Assembly: GCA_964493955.1 (NCBI GenBank)
Contig: CAZBPZ010000002.1
Coordinates: 1-51,173, forward strand
DNA length: 51,173 bases
Source of the DNA: CAZBPZ01 sp964493955
Lineage (GTDB): Bacteria; Chloroflexota; Dehalococcoidia; Dehalococcoidales; Fen-1064
Direction: 5' to 3'
Part shown: positions 31,166 to 39,624 of the stretch, piece by piece
Numbering within the stretch: the stretch's first letter is position 1
How the letters are laid out: each line of letters starts with the position of its first letter
Notes under the pieces: generated by a model
Seen by the model: only the letters and a program-made list of their open reading frames with translations
Databases searched by the model: none
Told to the model about the DNA's origin: nothing
Program-made: the position numbers and the translations under genes

Positions 31166-33208
31166 ATGGACAAGCTGGTGTTCCAGCCAATCAGGATAGG
31201 GGGGGTGGAGGTCAAGAACCGCATTGGCTTTGCGCCCTTCCTCAATATGCCGTCAGCCCCCGACGGCAGCGTCAGCGACAGGACCATCAAGTGGTTCGAG
31301 GAGAGGGCCAGGGGTGGGGCCGGCCTGATAGTAACGGGCACCTTCGGGATTATGCCGCCCCTCCCCCCCCGCCCCCCCCGCCCCCCCCCCCCCCCCCCCC
31401 CCCCGGCCCCCGGCCGGCCCCCGCCACCCCCCCGCCTCACTATCTACGACGACCGGTATATCCCCGGGCTGGCACGCCTGGCCGAGGCGGTCCACTCGCA
31501 CGGGGCCAGGCTGGGAGTGCAGATTGGTGTCGGCGGGCCGATGGCGGGCATCGGCCCTTCGCCCTCGCCCTTCCCGGACGAGCTGCACCCCAAGCAGGAC
31601 TTCTTCGCCACACTGTTCGGGATGAATATCCCGGTACGGGAGCTCACGGTTGAGGAGCTGCACCGTATCCAGGACGCCTTTGCGGCGGCGGCCGCTCGCA
31701 TCAAAGAGGCCGGGGCTGATTTTGTTGAGATTCACTCGGCCCACGGCGGGGCAACGTTGCTCTGCTCGTTCATTTCGCCCTTTTATAACCGCCGGCAGGA
31801 CGAGTACGGGGGGAGCTGGGAGAACCGGCTCCGCATGACGGTGGAGACGGTGCAGAAGGTGCGTAAGGCAGTTGGGGATGCTTACCCCGTAATTGTGCGC
31901 ATTGATGCCGAGGAGCTGCTGGGACGGCGTGGCATCACGCTGGAGGACACCCTCCGGCACACCGTGCCGGCGCTGGAGGCGGCCGGGGTCGATTGCCTGG
32001 ACGTCTCGCAGGGCTCCATCATTCATTCCATGGAGGGGATTACCATCCCGCTCTACTACCCGCGGGGGCTCTATATCCGCAATGCCGCCGCCGTCAAGAG
32101 CGTGGCCACTGTTCCCGTGATTGGGGTGGGCCGGATTGTTGACCTGGACATGGCGGAGCGGTTCCTGCAGGAGGGCAAGGCCGATATCATCTACATGGGC
32201 AGTCAGCTCACCGCCGACCCCGATACACCGAAGAAGTACCTTGAGGGGCACCCCGAAGACATCCGGGTCTGCATTGCCTGCAAGGCCACTCGCGAAGGTG
32301 AGTGCGGGCGGCCCTGCTCCATCAACTACGATATCCAGGATGACCCCATTCCGCTGACGAAGGCGGAGCGTTCCAGGAATGTCCTCGTGGTTGGTGGCGG
32401 GGTGGGCGGCATGGAAGCGGCCCGGGTAGCCGCCCTGAGGGGTCACCGGGTGACGCTGGTGGAAAAGGAAGCTGCCCTCGGCGGGGTTGTGGCGGCCCTG
32501 GCGCTTGACCCCGTCATGGCCGAGTTCGGCAACATCGTTACGTACCTCGCCACCCAGCTGAGGAAGCTGAAGGTAGACGTCGTCCTCTGCCGGGAGGCGG
32601 ATGCCGGGCTCGTCCGGCAGAGCGGGGCCGAGGTGGTCATCCTCGCCACCGGCTCGGTGCCACGGCTCCCGGAGGTTGCCCGGGGGAAGCCGGGGGTAAT
32701 GACCCATGAAGAGGCCCTCAGGCACCGGGCGGCCGTCGGGCAGAGGGTGGTGGTCTGGGGGTTCTTCGGGGCCGAGCTGGCAATCTCCCTGGCCATGCAG
32801 GGCAAGGACGTGACCCTGCTCGGCCGTGCCGGGGAGAGCTCCCTGGGTAGTGACCTGCCCCGGTCAAGACGGTGGTGGCTGCAGCGCCAGCTGACGGACG
32901 TGAACGTCGTACGGGAATCACCCGAGGCGCAGCGCCGCGACGACGTGCGCGTGCTTTACAATGTGACGGTGCACGAGATTGGCCCGGGGGGTATCCGGCT
33001 GACCTGCAGCGATAACACCGCCCGGGAGCAGTTGCTCCCGTACGACACCCTCATCATCTCGCAGCGGTTCGGCGAGCGCCAGGCCTGCGGTGCCCTCTTT
33101 GACGAGCTGAAGGATGATTTTGAAATGTACCGGGTTGGCGACTGCCTCCAGGTCAGGGACATCAAGGAGGCGATATGGTCAGCCAACGAGGTGGCCAGAA
33201 AGATATAG
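31166..33208 (+). CDS. Old-yellow-enzyme NADH:flavin oxidoreductase (2,4-dienoyl-CoA reductase/enoate reductase type)
   Basis: 680 aa, FMN barrel plus FAD/NAD domain. Barrel marks: LVFQPIRIGGVEVKNRI, VQIGVGGP, HSAHGGATLLCSFISPFYN, RRQDEYGGSWENRLRM. The Fe-S region reads CIACKATREGECGRPC (about residues 369-384): CxxC-x7-C-x3-C, unlike the usual CxxC-x3-C-x11-C. The dinucleotide site is VLVVGGGVGGMEAARVA. At residues 63-90 a proline stretch comes from a C-rich tract with a 24-C run (31381-31404), probably a sequencing or assembly problem in an exposed loop. It likely reduces an enoyl- or dienoyl-CoA, as judged from its neighbours. Confidence 0.87.
   Translation: MDKLVFQPIRIGGVEVKNRIGFAPFLNMPSAPDGSVSDRTIKWFEERARGGAGLIVTGTFGIMPPLPPRPPRPPPPPPPPAPGRPPPPPRLTIYDDRYIPGLARLAEAVHSHGARLGVQIGVGGPMAGIGPSPSPFPDELHPKQDFFATLFGMNIPVRELTVEELHRIQDAFAAAAARIKEAGADFVEIHSAHGGATLLCSFISPFYNRRQDEYGGSWENRLRMTVETVQKVRKAVGDAYPVIVRIDAEELLGRRGITLEDTLRHTVPALEAAGVDCLDVSQGSIIHSMEGITIPLYYPRGLYIRNAAAVKSVATVPVIGVGRIVDLDMAERFLQEGKADIIYMGSQLTADPDTPKKYLEGHPEDIRVCIACKATREGECGRPCSINYDIQDDPIPLTKAERSRNVLVVGGGVGGMEAARVAALRGHRVTLVEKEAALGGVVAALALDPVMAEFGNIVTYLATQLRKLKVDVVLCREADAGLVRQSGAEVVILATGSVPRLPEVARGKPGVMTHEEALRHRAAVGQRVVVWGFFGAELAISLAMQGKDVTLLGRAGESSLGSDLPRSRRWWLQRQLTDVNVVRESPEAQRRDDVRVLYNVTVHEIGPGGIRLTCSDNTAREQLLPYDTLIISQRFGERQACGALFDELKDDFEMYRVGDCLQVRDIKEAIWSANEVARKI
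31353..31433 (+). repeat. Poly-C tract inside the oxidoreductase gene (24-C homopolymer)
   Basis: The stretch is almost only C, with an uninterrupted 24-C run at 31381-31404 and an 8-C run just before it. It encodes about 25 residues that are mostly Pro, plus Arg, Ala and Gly. Homology on both sides (TGTFGIMPP before, IYDDRYIPGLARL after) stays in one frame. The opposite strand is G-rich enough for G-quadruplexes. Confidence 0.85.
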
Positions 33209-33272
33209 AAGGGTGCGCTGGCGCATGCCACCATTGAGCCTGGCCCACGGGCCGGACTGAAAGGGAGAAGGG

Positions 33273-34520
33273 ATGGAGACAGAAAGCTTTGGACTGCTGA
33301 GCCCTTACCGGGTGCTGGATCTGGCCGATGAAAAGGGCATCTTCTGCGGCAAGCTGCTGGGGGACCTGGGGGCGGACGTCATCAAGGTGGAAAGGCCGGG
33401 CGGTGACCCGGTGCGTAACCACGGCCCGTTCTATCACGACGAGCCGCACCCCGAGCGCAGCCTTTTCTGGTTCGCCTTCAACACCAACAAGCGCGGCATC
33501 ACGCTTAACATCGAGACGGCCGACGGGCAGGAGATTTTCAGGCGGCTCGCCCGGACGGCCGACTTCGTGGTCGAGAGCTTTGCGCCGGGCTACATGGACA
33601 GCCTGGGCCTCGGCTACCGTGACCTTGAGAAAATCAACCCCCGTCTCATCATGGTGTCCATCACGCCGTTCGGCCAGACCGGCCCTTACAGCAGCTACAA
33701 GGACACGGGCCTCGTCACCTGGGCGATGTGCGGCTTCATGAACCCCCGCCGGGACCCCGAGCGGGGGCCGGTGCAGATAAGCCACCACGCCCAGACATTC
33801 GTGGCTGCCGGGATTGAGGGTGCCGTTGGGGCAATGCTGGCCCTCTATGACCGCTGGCAGACGGGCGAGGGCCAGCAGGTTGACGTCTCGGCCCACGAGG
33901 CCGGCGGCCGCGGCTCCCCGCCCATAGGCTGGGTGATGCTGAAAATCAGGGGTCAGCAGGAGCTGCGGCTGGCCGGCGGCGCCGGTCTGAACACAAGGTA
34001 CCTGTGGCCCTGCAAGGACGGCCTGGTAATGTGGTTCTACGCCGCCGGGGCGCAGGGCAACCGCCGTAGCCGGCCGCTGGTAGAGTGGATGGAAGAGGAG
34101 GGCTTTGCCGACGACTACCTCAAGAGCATCGACTGGGACACCCTGAACCTGAGGGAGGCCGGGCAGGAGGCGGTTGACCGCATGGCCGAGCCAACCGCCC
34201 GGTTCTTCATGGCCCACACCAAGGCCGAGCTGTTTGAAGGTGCCGTGAGGCGGCGTATCCTGCTTTACCCCGTCTCCACGGTGAAGGACATCGTGGAGAG
34301 CCCGCAGCTGGCCGCCCGCGGCTTCTGGACGGAGGTCGAGCACCCCGAGCTGGGTACCACCATCACCTATCCGCGTCCCTTTGCCAATATCATCGGCGCG
34401 CCGCTGAAGATTGCCCGCCGGGCTCCCCTCATCGGCGAGCACAACCGGGAGATATACGAGCAGGAGCTGGGCATGGACCGCCAGGAGCTCGTGGCCCTGA
34501 AGCAGGCCGGCGTTATCTAG
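33273..34520 (+). CDS. CaiB/BaiF class III CoA-transferase, first copy
   Basis: 415 aa. Family features: LGDLGADVIKVERPGGDPVR, FVVESFAPGYMDSLGLGY, ITPFGQTGPYSSYKDT, ALYDRWQTGEGQQVDVSAHEA and PLIGEHNREIYEQELG. At the place of the catalytic Asp (ten residues before the Gly of GAMLAL) I read Phe in HHAQTFVAAGIEG, while the neighbouring copy has Asp. This copy may be a non-catalytic partner in a heteromer, or my alignment by eye may be off. GGGAGAAGGG precedes the ATG. The next gene starts 17 nt after. Confidence 0.87.
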   Translation: METESFGLLSPYRVLDLADEKGIFCGKLLGDLGADVIKVERPGGDPVRNHGPFYHDEPHPERSLFWFAFNTNKRGITLNIETADGQEIFRRLARTADFVVESFAPGYMDSLGLGYRDLEKINPRLIMVSITPFGQTGPYSSYKDTGLVTWAMCGFMNPRRDPERGPVQISHHAQTFVAAGIEGAVGAMLALYDRWQTGEGQQVDVSAHEAGGRGSPPIGWVMLKIRGQQELRLAGGAGLNTRYLWPCKDGLVMWFYAAGAQGNRRSRPLVEWMEEEGFADDYLKSIDWDTLNLREAGQEAVDRMAEPTARFFMAHTKAELFEGAVRRRILLYPVSTVKDIVESPQLAARGFWTEVEHPELGTTITYPRPFANIIGAPLKIARRAPLIGEHNREIYEQELGMDRQELVALKQAGVI

Positions 34521-34537
34521 AGAGACGGAGCGAAGCC

Positions 34538-35749
34538 ATGAGGAAGAGACTGCTTGAAGGCGTGAAAATCTGTGACTTCTGCTGGGTGTGGGTTGGCCCG
34601 ATGACCACCAAGACCCTGGCCGACCAGGGGGCCGAGGTCATCAAGATTGAGAGCAAGAGCCGGCCGGACGTCTGGCGGGTGTCACCGCCGTTCAAGGACG
34701 GCGTGGTTGGCTATAACCGCGGGGCCGTCTTCAACATTATCAATACCAGCAAGAAGAGCCTCAGCCTCAACATCTCCAGGCCGAAGGGGATGGAAATTGT
34801 CCGGCGGCTCGTCCGCTGGGCGGACGTGGTAACGGAGAACTTCGCCGGCGGGACAATGGAGCGGCTCGGCCTCGGCTACGAGGAGCTGAAGAAGATAAAG
34901 CCGGATATCATCCTGATGAGTGCCGCCATGATGGGCCAGAGCGGCCCCTACATGAACATGCCTGGCTTCGGTGCCCAGCTCACGGCACTCACCGGCTTCA
35001 CCCACGTGGCCGGCTGGCCGGACCATGACCCGGCTGACCTGGGGCACTATACGGACTTCATTGCGCCGCGTTACAACGCGCTGGCTATCCTGGCGGCCCT
35101 GGACTACCGCCGCCGTACGGGGAAGGGCGTTCACCTTGATATGGCCCAGTTTGAAGGGTGTGTCAACTTCATGGCCCCCCTCGTGCTGGAGTACACCGTC
35201 AACGGGCGTGTCCCCGGCCGGATGGGCAACCGCTCCGTCGCGGCCGCTCCGCACGGCGCTTTCCGCTGCCGGGGCGAGGACCGGTGGTGCGTGATTGCGG
35301 TGAGTAACGACGAGGAGTGGGCCGCCCTCTGCCGGGCCATGGGTGACCCCGCCTGGAGCAAGGATCCCAAATTTGCCACTTTCCTCGGCCGGAAGGAGAA
35401 CGAGGACGAGCTGGAGAAGCTGGTGGAGGCGTGGACATTGACGCTGCCCCCGGAAAAGGTGGTGGAGGCCCTGCAGGCGGCCGGGGTGGCGGCCGGGGTG
35501 GTACAGGACGGAAAAGACCTCTTTGAGGACGACCCGCAGCTCAAGCACCGCAACTACTTTGCCGGGATTGAGCCGCCCGAGATGGGCAAGTACTTCACGG
35601 TGGCACCCCCCTACCGCCTCTCCAAGGTGGAGCCGGACATCCGCCCCGCCCCGCTCATGGGTGAGCACAACGAGTACGTCCTCAAGGACGTGCTCGGCTT
35701 CAGCGATGAGGAGGTGGCGGAGATGGTGCTGGCTGGCACCATCGAGTAG
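34538..35749 (+). CDS. CaiB/BaiF class III CoA-transferase, second copy
   Basis: 403 aa. It shows TLADQGAEVIKIES, VVTENFAGGTMERLGLGY, MMGQSGPYMNMPGFG, ALDYRRRTGKGVHLDMAQFEG and PLMGEHNEYVLKDVLG. The likely catalytic Asp is in GHYTDFIAPRYN, ten residues before the AILAAL segment. Class III enzymes move CoA between carboxylic acids through aspartyl-CoA intermediates. Together with the hydratase and reductase upstream this suggests activation and beta-oxidation-like handling of an unsaturated or cyclic acid. The substrate is not predictable. Confidence 0.88.
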   Translation: MRKRLLEGVKICDFCWVWVGPMTTKTLADQGAEVIKIESKSRPDVWRVSPPFKDGVVGYNRGAVFNIINTSKKSLSLNISRPKGMEIVRRLVRWADVVTENFAGGTMERLGLGYEELKKIKPDIILMSAAMMGQSGPYMNMPGFGAQLTALTGFTHVAGWPDHDPADLGHYTDFIAPRYNALAILAALDYRRRTGKGVHLDMAQFEGCVNFMAPLVLEYTVNGRVPGRMGNRSVAAAPHGAFRCRGEDRWCVIAVSNDEEWAALCRAMGDPAWSKDPKFATFLGRKENEDELEKLVEAWTLTLPPEKVVEALQAAGVAAGVVQDGKDLFEDDPQLKHRNYFAGIEPPEMGKYFTVAPPYRLSKVEPDIRPAPLMGEHNEYVLKDVLGFSDEEVAEMVLAGTIE

Positions 35750-35878
35750 CTCTTACCGTATAGCACCTGCCAGGCCTGCCGGGGTGGCCGGCCCGCCGGA
35801 GGGTGTGCCCGGTTCCGCTGTTTCCGGGTCTTGCGGCCGGCCGGATGTGTAACCTTCCCCGGCGGGTGCCGGATGCTT

Positions 35879-35884
35879 TATAAT
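35879..35884 (+). promoter_or_regulatory. -10 element upstream of the cation exchanger
   Basis: TATAAT at 35879-35884 predicts a start near 35891; no convincing -35 is seen at 16-18 bp. The rest of 35750-35969 shows only G+C-rich short inverted repeats. Confidence 0.45.
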
Positions 35885-35969
35885 GGGGGCCGGTAGTCTT
35901 TGTGCTCCGGCCCGCCACGCTCTGTCCTGGCGCGTGGTAACCAAGTCCACCGGTGAAGGAGGCCCCTGA

Positions 35970-36962
35970 CTGGTCTGGCTTAAGTTCATCGGCCTGGCCC
36001 TGGTGATTGTCGTCGCTGGTACCAAGGCGGCCAGGTATGGTGAGGTCATCGCCGTCGGGAGCGGGCTGGGCCGGATACGGGTCGGCCTGCTGCTGCTGGC
36101 GTTCATCAGCGCCATGCCCGAGCTTGTGACCGGCATCAGTTCGGTGACGCTGGTGCACCAGCCGGACCTCGGGGTGGGCACACTGGTCGGCAGCTGCCTC
36201 TTCAACCTCACCATCATTGCCCTGATGGACGTGTTCTACCGCCGTAGCCCCGTGCTCAACGCGGCCAGCCGGCGGAACCTGCGGCTGGCCCTGGTAGGGT
36301 GTGCCCTCCTGACCATCGTGGCACTGGCAATCGGCTTTCGCGAGGGCCTTGATGGCCTGGCCCTGGGGTGGGTGGGGTTGCCCACCCTGCTGGTTGGGGC
36401 CGTTTACCTCTCCAGCCTGTGGTGGATATCACGGGCGGAGGCGCAGCAGGCCCCGGCCGGGGAGAATGCCCCGGCGAAGGTGGCCGTAGCCAGCGCCTGG
36501 CTCAAGCTGGCGCTGGCGGGGCTCTTCGTAATCGGCGCGGGTATCATGATTTCGTACGTCGCCGAGGAGATTGATGCCGTTACGGGCTGGGGGGCCAGTT
36601 TCGTTGGCAGTCTTTTCCTGGCGGTGGCCACCTCTATCCCGGAGGTGGTCATTGCCATTGCCGCCTTCCGCATGGGGGCCATTGACCTGGCGGTGGCTGA
36701 TATTCTTGGTGCCAACATGTTTGACCTGGCGAACCTGCTCACCCTGGACCTCTTCTACACTGATGGCCCGCTGCTTAGCCTGGCTTCAGGCTCACACCTC
36801 ATCACCGCCCTGGCGGTGCTGGTGATGACGCTGGTGGTGGTAGCCGGCCTCTATTTCCGCCCGCGGCGCAAGACTTTCCGCCTGGTGCACTGGTACGCGG
36901 TGGTGCTGGTGGCTATCTACCTGGGGGGGGCCTACGCGCTCTTCACTGCTGGCGGGGGGTAG
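35970..36962 (+). CDS. CaCA-family sodium/calcium exchanger-like membrane protein
   Basis: About 330 aa with roughly ten TM segments and two alpha-repeats: FISAMPELVTGISSV...VGSCLFNLTIIALMD and ATSIPEVVIAIAAFRMGA...ILGANMFDLANLL. The second is canonical; the first has SAMPE in place of the usual GTSLPE. It would exchange Ca2+ for Na+ or H+ across the membrane. The start is probably CTG at 35970: GAAGGAGG (35955-35962) lies 7 nt upstream, an in-frame TGA precedes it, and WLKFIGLALVIVVAG completes TM1. The GTG at 36003 has no ribosome site and would cut TM1. Confidence 0.78.
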   Translation: MVWLKFIGLALVIVVAGTKAARYGEVIAVGSGLGRIRVGLLLLAFISAMPELVTGISSVTLVHQPDLGVGTLVGSCLFNLTIIALMDVFYRRSPVLNAASRRNLRLALVGCALLTIVALAIGFREGLDGLALGWVGLPTLLVGAVYLSSLWWISRAEAQQAPAGENAPAKVAVASAWLKLALAGLFVIGAGIMISYVAEEIDAVTGWGASFVGSLFLAVATSIPEVVIAIAAFRMGAIDLAVADILGANMFDLANLLTLDLFYTDGPLLSLASGSHLITALAVLVMTLVVVAGLYFRPRRKTFRLVHWYAVVLVAIYLGGAYALFTAGGG

Positions 36963-36981
36963 ATAATGGCTGCCTCTCGGC

Positions 36982-37011
36982 TTGGTTTGGGCGGGCCGGG
37001 CCTGCTATAAT
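36982..37011 (+). promoter_or_regulatory. Extended -10 promoter of the SLC13/NhaD-like permease
   Basis: TTGGTT (36982-36987), 18 bp, with TGCTATAAT ending at 37011. Predicted start near 37018, giving a 38-nt leader. Confidence 0.6.
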
Positions 37012-37055
37012 CTAGAACTGTTGTACCGCCCCGGGAGATTGGGACCCCTGCTGAG

Positions 37056-38522
37056 ATGGAGCTAGCCAGCCAGATAGTTGCGCTTGTCATCTTTATTGGC
37101 ATGTTTGCTGCCATCATCAGTGACAGGTGGCACCGCTACATCCCCGCCCTGGCCGGGGCTGGCCTTACCATCGTCCTCCTGTTCCTTGTTATCCTGCGCA
37201 GCCCCGGGTCCATTGCCGGCGTGCTCAACCTCGGCCAGGTTGCCGGGTGGCGTTTCTGGTGGCCCGGCGAGCAGCACGTGGCCTCGCACGGGGTCAACTG
37301 GCAGACTATTATCTTCATCGGCGGGATGATGGTGATGGTGGAGGGGCTGGGCGAGGTGGGCTTTTTCCGCTGGCTGTGCCTGCTGGTGGCCCGGCTGGTG
37401 CGCTACCGGGTCGTTCCCATCCTGGTGGCCTTCATGCTCCTTTCCGGCTTCCTGGCGATGTTTATTGACAGTATCACGGTGTTGCTCTTCCTGGCGACTG
37501 TTACCGTGGAGCTGGCGCGCCTGCTCAAGTTTGACCCGGTGCCAATCATCATTGCCGAGATATTCGCCTCTAACGTGGGGGGGAGCGCCACCATGAGCGG
37601 TGACCCGCCCAATATCATCATCGGCACCGCCTTCGGCTACAGCTTCACTGACTTCCTGGTGGATACCGGCCCGATTGCATGGATAGGGATGATAGCCACG
37701 CTGGTATTCTTCTACTTCATCTTCCGCCGTACATTGCGCTCCTCGCAGGGTGAACGTGACCCGGACGCCCGGTACCCTCAGCCGCGGGAGGCCATCACCA
37801 ACCCCGCCATGTTCCGGGTGAATACCGGCATCTTTCTGCTGACGGTGGTGCTGCTGGTAACACACGCCGAGACGGGGATGTCGGTGGCACTGATAGGCGT
37901 GATTGCGGCAACCCTCACCCTGCTGGCCACCCTCAGGAGGCCGGGTTACATCCGGCGGAGTGTCTACCGCCGTACCCGCCGGCTGGTGCCTGGCGTGCCC
38001 CGCCCGATGGCGGGGGGTATCGCCAGGTGGTTTAGCTCCCTCAGGCTGACGGGCTATGTCCTGCAGCGGGTGGACTGGCGTACGCTGCTGTTTTTCATCG
38101 GGCTCTTTATCTGTGTGGGTGGCCTGGAGGTGACGGGGGTGCTGGAGGTGCTGGCCCGTTTCATTGCCAGCATCTCCGGCGGCAATATCATGCTTGTCAT
38201 ACCCATCATCCTGTGGGTCTCGGCCGTTGCCTCGGCCGTGGTGGACAATATCCCGTTTGCCGCCACCATGATTCCGGTGCTGCGGGGGCTGACTGTCAGC
38301 ACCGGCATACCCCTGCCAACACTGGCCTGGACCCTGGCGCTGGGTACGGATATCGGCGGTAATGCCACGCCGATAGGCGCCTCGGCCAACGTGGTGGGTA
38401 CGGCCGTGGCCGAGCGCGAGGGCTACCGCATTGGCTGGGGGCGTTTTTGCCGGGCTGCCATCCCGGCCACCGTCATGGTCATCGGCCTCTGCTGGCTCTA
38501 CCTGATACTGCGTTATGCCTAG
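37056..38522 (+). CDS. ArsB/NhaD (ion transporter superfamily) permease
   Basis: 488 aa with about twelve TM segments. It shows NWQTIIFIGGMMVMVEGLGEVGFF, AFMLLSGFLAMFIDSITVLL, IFASNVGGSATMSGDPPNIIIG and, in the second half, VDNIPFAATMIPVL and LGTDIGGNATPIGASANVVG. The paired NxGG-AT-xGxPxN motifs define the SLC13/ArsB/NhaD group. NhaD-type Na+/H+ antiport is the nearest guess; arsenite or dicarboxylate transport cannot be excluded. No ars genes are adjacent. It follows another ion exchanger, so this may be an ion-homeostasis pair. Confidence 0.85.
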   Translation: MELASQIVALVIFIGMFAAIISDRWHRYIPALAGAGLTIVLLFLVILRSPGSIAGVLNLGQVAGWRFWWPGEQHVASHGVNWQTIIFIGGMMVMVEGLGEVGFFRWLCLLVARLVRYRVVPILVAFMLLSGFLAMFIDSITVLLFLATVTVELARLLKFDPVPIIIAEIFASNVGGSATMSGDPPNIIIGTAFGYSFTDFLVDTGPIAWIGMIATLVFFYFIFRRTLRSSQGERDPDARYPQPREAITNPAMFRVNTGIFLLTVVLLVTHAETGMSVALIGVIAATLTLLATLRRPGYIRRSVYRRTRRLVPGVPRPMAGGIARWFSSLRLTGYVLQRVDWRTLLFFIGLFICVGGLEVTGVLEVLARFIASISGGNIMLVIPIILWVSAVASAVVDNIPFAATMIPVLRGLTVSTGIPLPTLAWTLALGTDIGGNATPIGASANVVGTAVAEREGYRIGWGRFCRAAIPATVMVIGLCWLYLILRYA

Positions 38523-38558
38523 TATGCGTATTTTGAGGCCCCGGCTGGCCCTGTTAGC

Positions 38559-38588
38559 TTGCGTGAGCAGGGTAAGGTGCGGTAGAAT
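38559..38588 (+). promoter_or_regulatory. Promoter of tRNA-Arg
   Basis: TTGCGT (38559-38564), 18 bp, TAGAAT (38583-38588), predicting a start near 38595, 33 nt before the mature tRNA. porGDAB may be read through from here, since no strong terminator lies between. Confidence 0.5.
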
Positions 38589-38627
38589 AGCAGCACAGGA
38601 CGCCACAGTGGCATCACTATAGAGCGT

Positions 38628-38700
38628 GCCCCTGTAGCTCAGGTGGATAGAGCACCAGCCTCCGGAGCTGGGCGCGAGCGTTCGAGTCGCTCCAGGGGTA
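38628..38700 (+). tRNA. tRNA-Arg(CCG)
   Basis: 73 nt cloverleaf. Acceptor GCCCCTG (38628-38634)/CAGGGGT (38693-38699) closes with a G-U pair. The anticodon stem is CCAGC/GCTGG, loop CTCCGGA, anticodon CCG at 38662-38664. The T loop TTCGAGT is present. CCA is not encoded. It reads the CGG codon, frequent in this G+C-rich genome. Confidence 0.95.
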
Positions 38701-38753
38701 TTTCAAACAGGTAATCCCGCCGCCGTGGCGTTTCTATTTATACGGAGGGAAAA

Positions 38754-39329
38754 GTGGCAGGAAGACCGGGGCTGCTTGAAGTCCGCTGGCACGGCCGCGG
38801 CGGACAGGGCGCCGTGACCACGGCCGAGCTTCTGGCCAAGGCCGCCATCAACGAGGGGAAGTACGCCCAGGCGTTCCCGAGCTTTGGCCCCGAGCGCCGG
38901 GGGGCTCCGGTGCAGTCCTTTGACCGCATTGATGCGCAGAACCCTATTCGCGTGCGTGCCGAGATTGCCGAGCCGGACGTGGTGGTGGTGCTGGACCCTA
39001 CCCTGCTGGGCGTGGTGGACGTTACATCGGGCCTCAAGGACGGCGGTCTGCTGATTATCAATACCGCGATGAGCGCTGATGAGGCCCGCACCCGCTATGA
39101 CAGCCGCTGGCGGCTGGCAACGGTGGATGCTACCCGGATTGCCCGCGAGGAGCTGGGCGTACCCATCGTCAATACAACAATGCTGGGGGCGCTCATCCGG
39201 GCGACCGGTGTGGTGGCGCTCGAGTCACTGCTGGTACCTCTCCAGGAGCGCTTCGAGCGGCTGGCAGAGCGGAACATTAGCGCCATGAAGCGGGCCTACA
39301 ACGAGACCGTGATAAAGGAGATTAGCTGA
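38754..39329 (+). CDS. porG: 2-oxoacid:ferredoxin oxidoreductase, gamma subunit
   Basis: 191 aa. The family opening LEVRWHGRGGQGAVTTAELLA is followed by FGPERRGAPVQSFDRI and a Rossmann-like body. It is the first of four genes in the order gamma-delta-alpha-beta, the archaeal/anaerobe type of pyruvate:ferredoxin oxidoreductase. The GTG at 38754 is supported by GGAGGG just upstream. It works in the cytoplasm with the other subunits to oxidise pyruvate (or another 2-oxoacid) to acyl-CoA, CO2 and reduced ferredoxin, or the reverse in CO2 fixation. Confidence 0.93.
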   Translation: MAGRPGLLEVRWHGRGGQGAVTTAELLAKAAINEGKYAQAFPSFGPERRGAPVQSFDRIDAQNPIRVRAEIAEPDVVVVLDPTLLGVVDVTSGLKDGGLLIINTAMSADEARTRYDSRWRLATVDATRIAREELGVPIVNTTMLGALIRATGVVALESLLVPLQERFERLAERNISAMKRAYNETVIKEIS

Positions 39330-39330
39330 C

Positions 39331-39624
39331 TTGGTCAGGAGCGAGAAAGACATTACCTGGAAGAATGTCGAGATCGGGGCCATTGTCACGGAACCGGGTA
39401 ACACGGCCCGGTACCGGACGGGTGACTGGCGCTCGCAGTGCCCGGAGATAGACTTCGAGAAGTGCATCAAGTGCGGCCTGTGCCAGACGTACTGTCCCGA
39501 GGGCTGCTTTGAGCAAAATGACGAGGGCTACTTCACCCCTGACCTGTTCTGGTGCAAGGGCTGCGGTATCTGCGCGGTTGAGTGCCCCACCGACGCCATC
39601 ACCATGTTGGAGGAGGGCGGCTAA
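39331..39624 (+). CDS. porD: 2-oxoacid:ferredoxin oxidoreductase, delta (ferredoxin) subunit
   Basis: 97 aa with two [4Fe-4S] motifs, CIKCGLCQTYCPEGC and CKGCGICAVECP. It passes electrons from the catalytic subunits to ferredoxin. The start is taken as TTG at 39331, one base after the porG stop, with GGAG 10 nt upstream. The stop TAA shares its last A with the porA ATG, so these genes are tightly coupled. Confidence 0.93.
   Translation: MVRSEKDITWKNVEIGAIVTEPGNTARYRTGDWRSQCPEIDFEKCIKCGLCQTYCPEGCFEQNDEGYFTPDLFWCKGCGICAVECPTDAITMLEEGG

Noticed and set aside
26163..35749. The whole flavin/CoA region as a mobile island
   Set aside because: No integrase, transposase, terminal repeats or attachment duplication is visible, and base composition looks like that of the neighbours.
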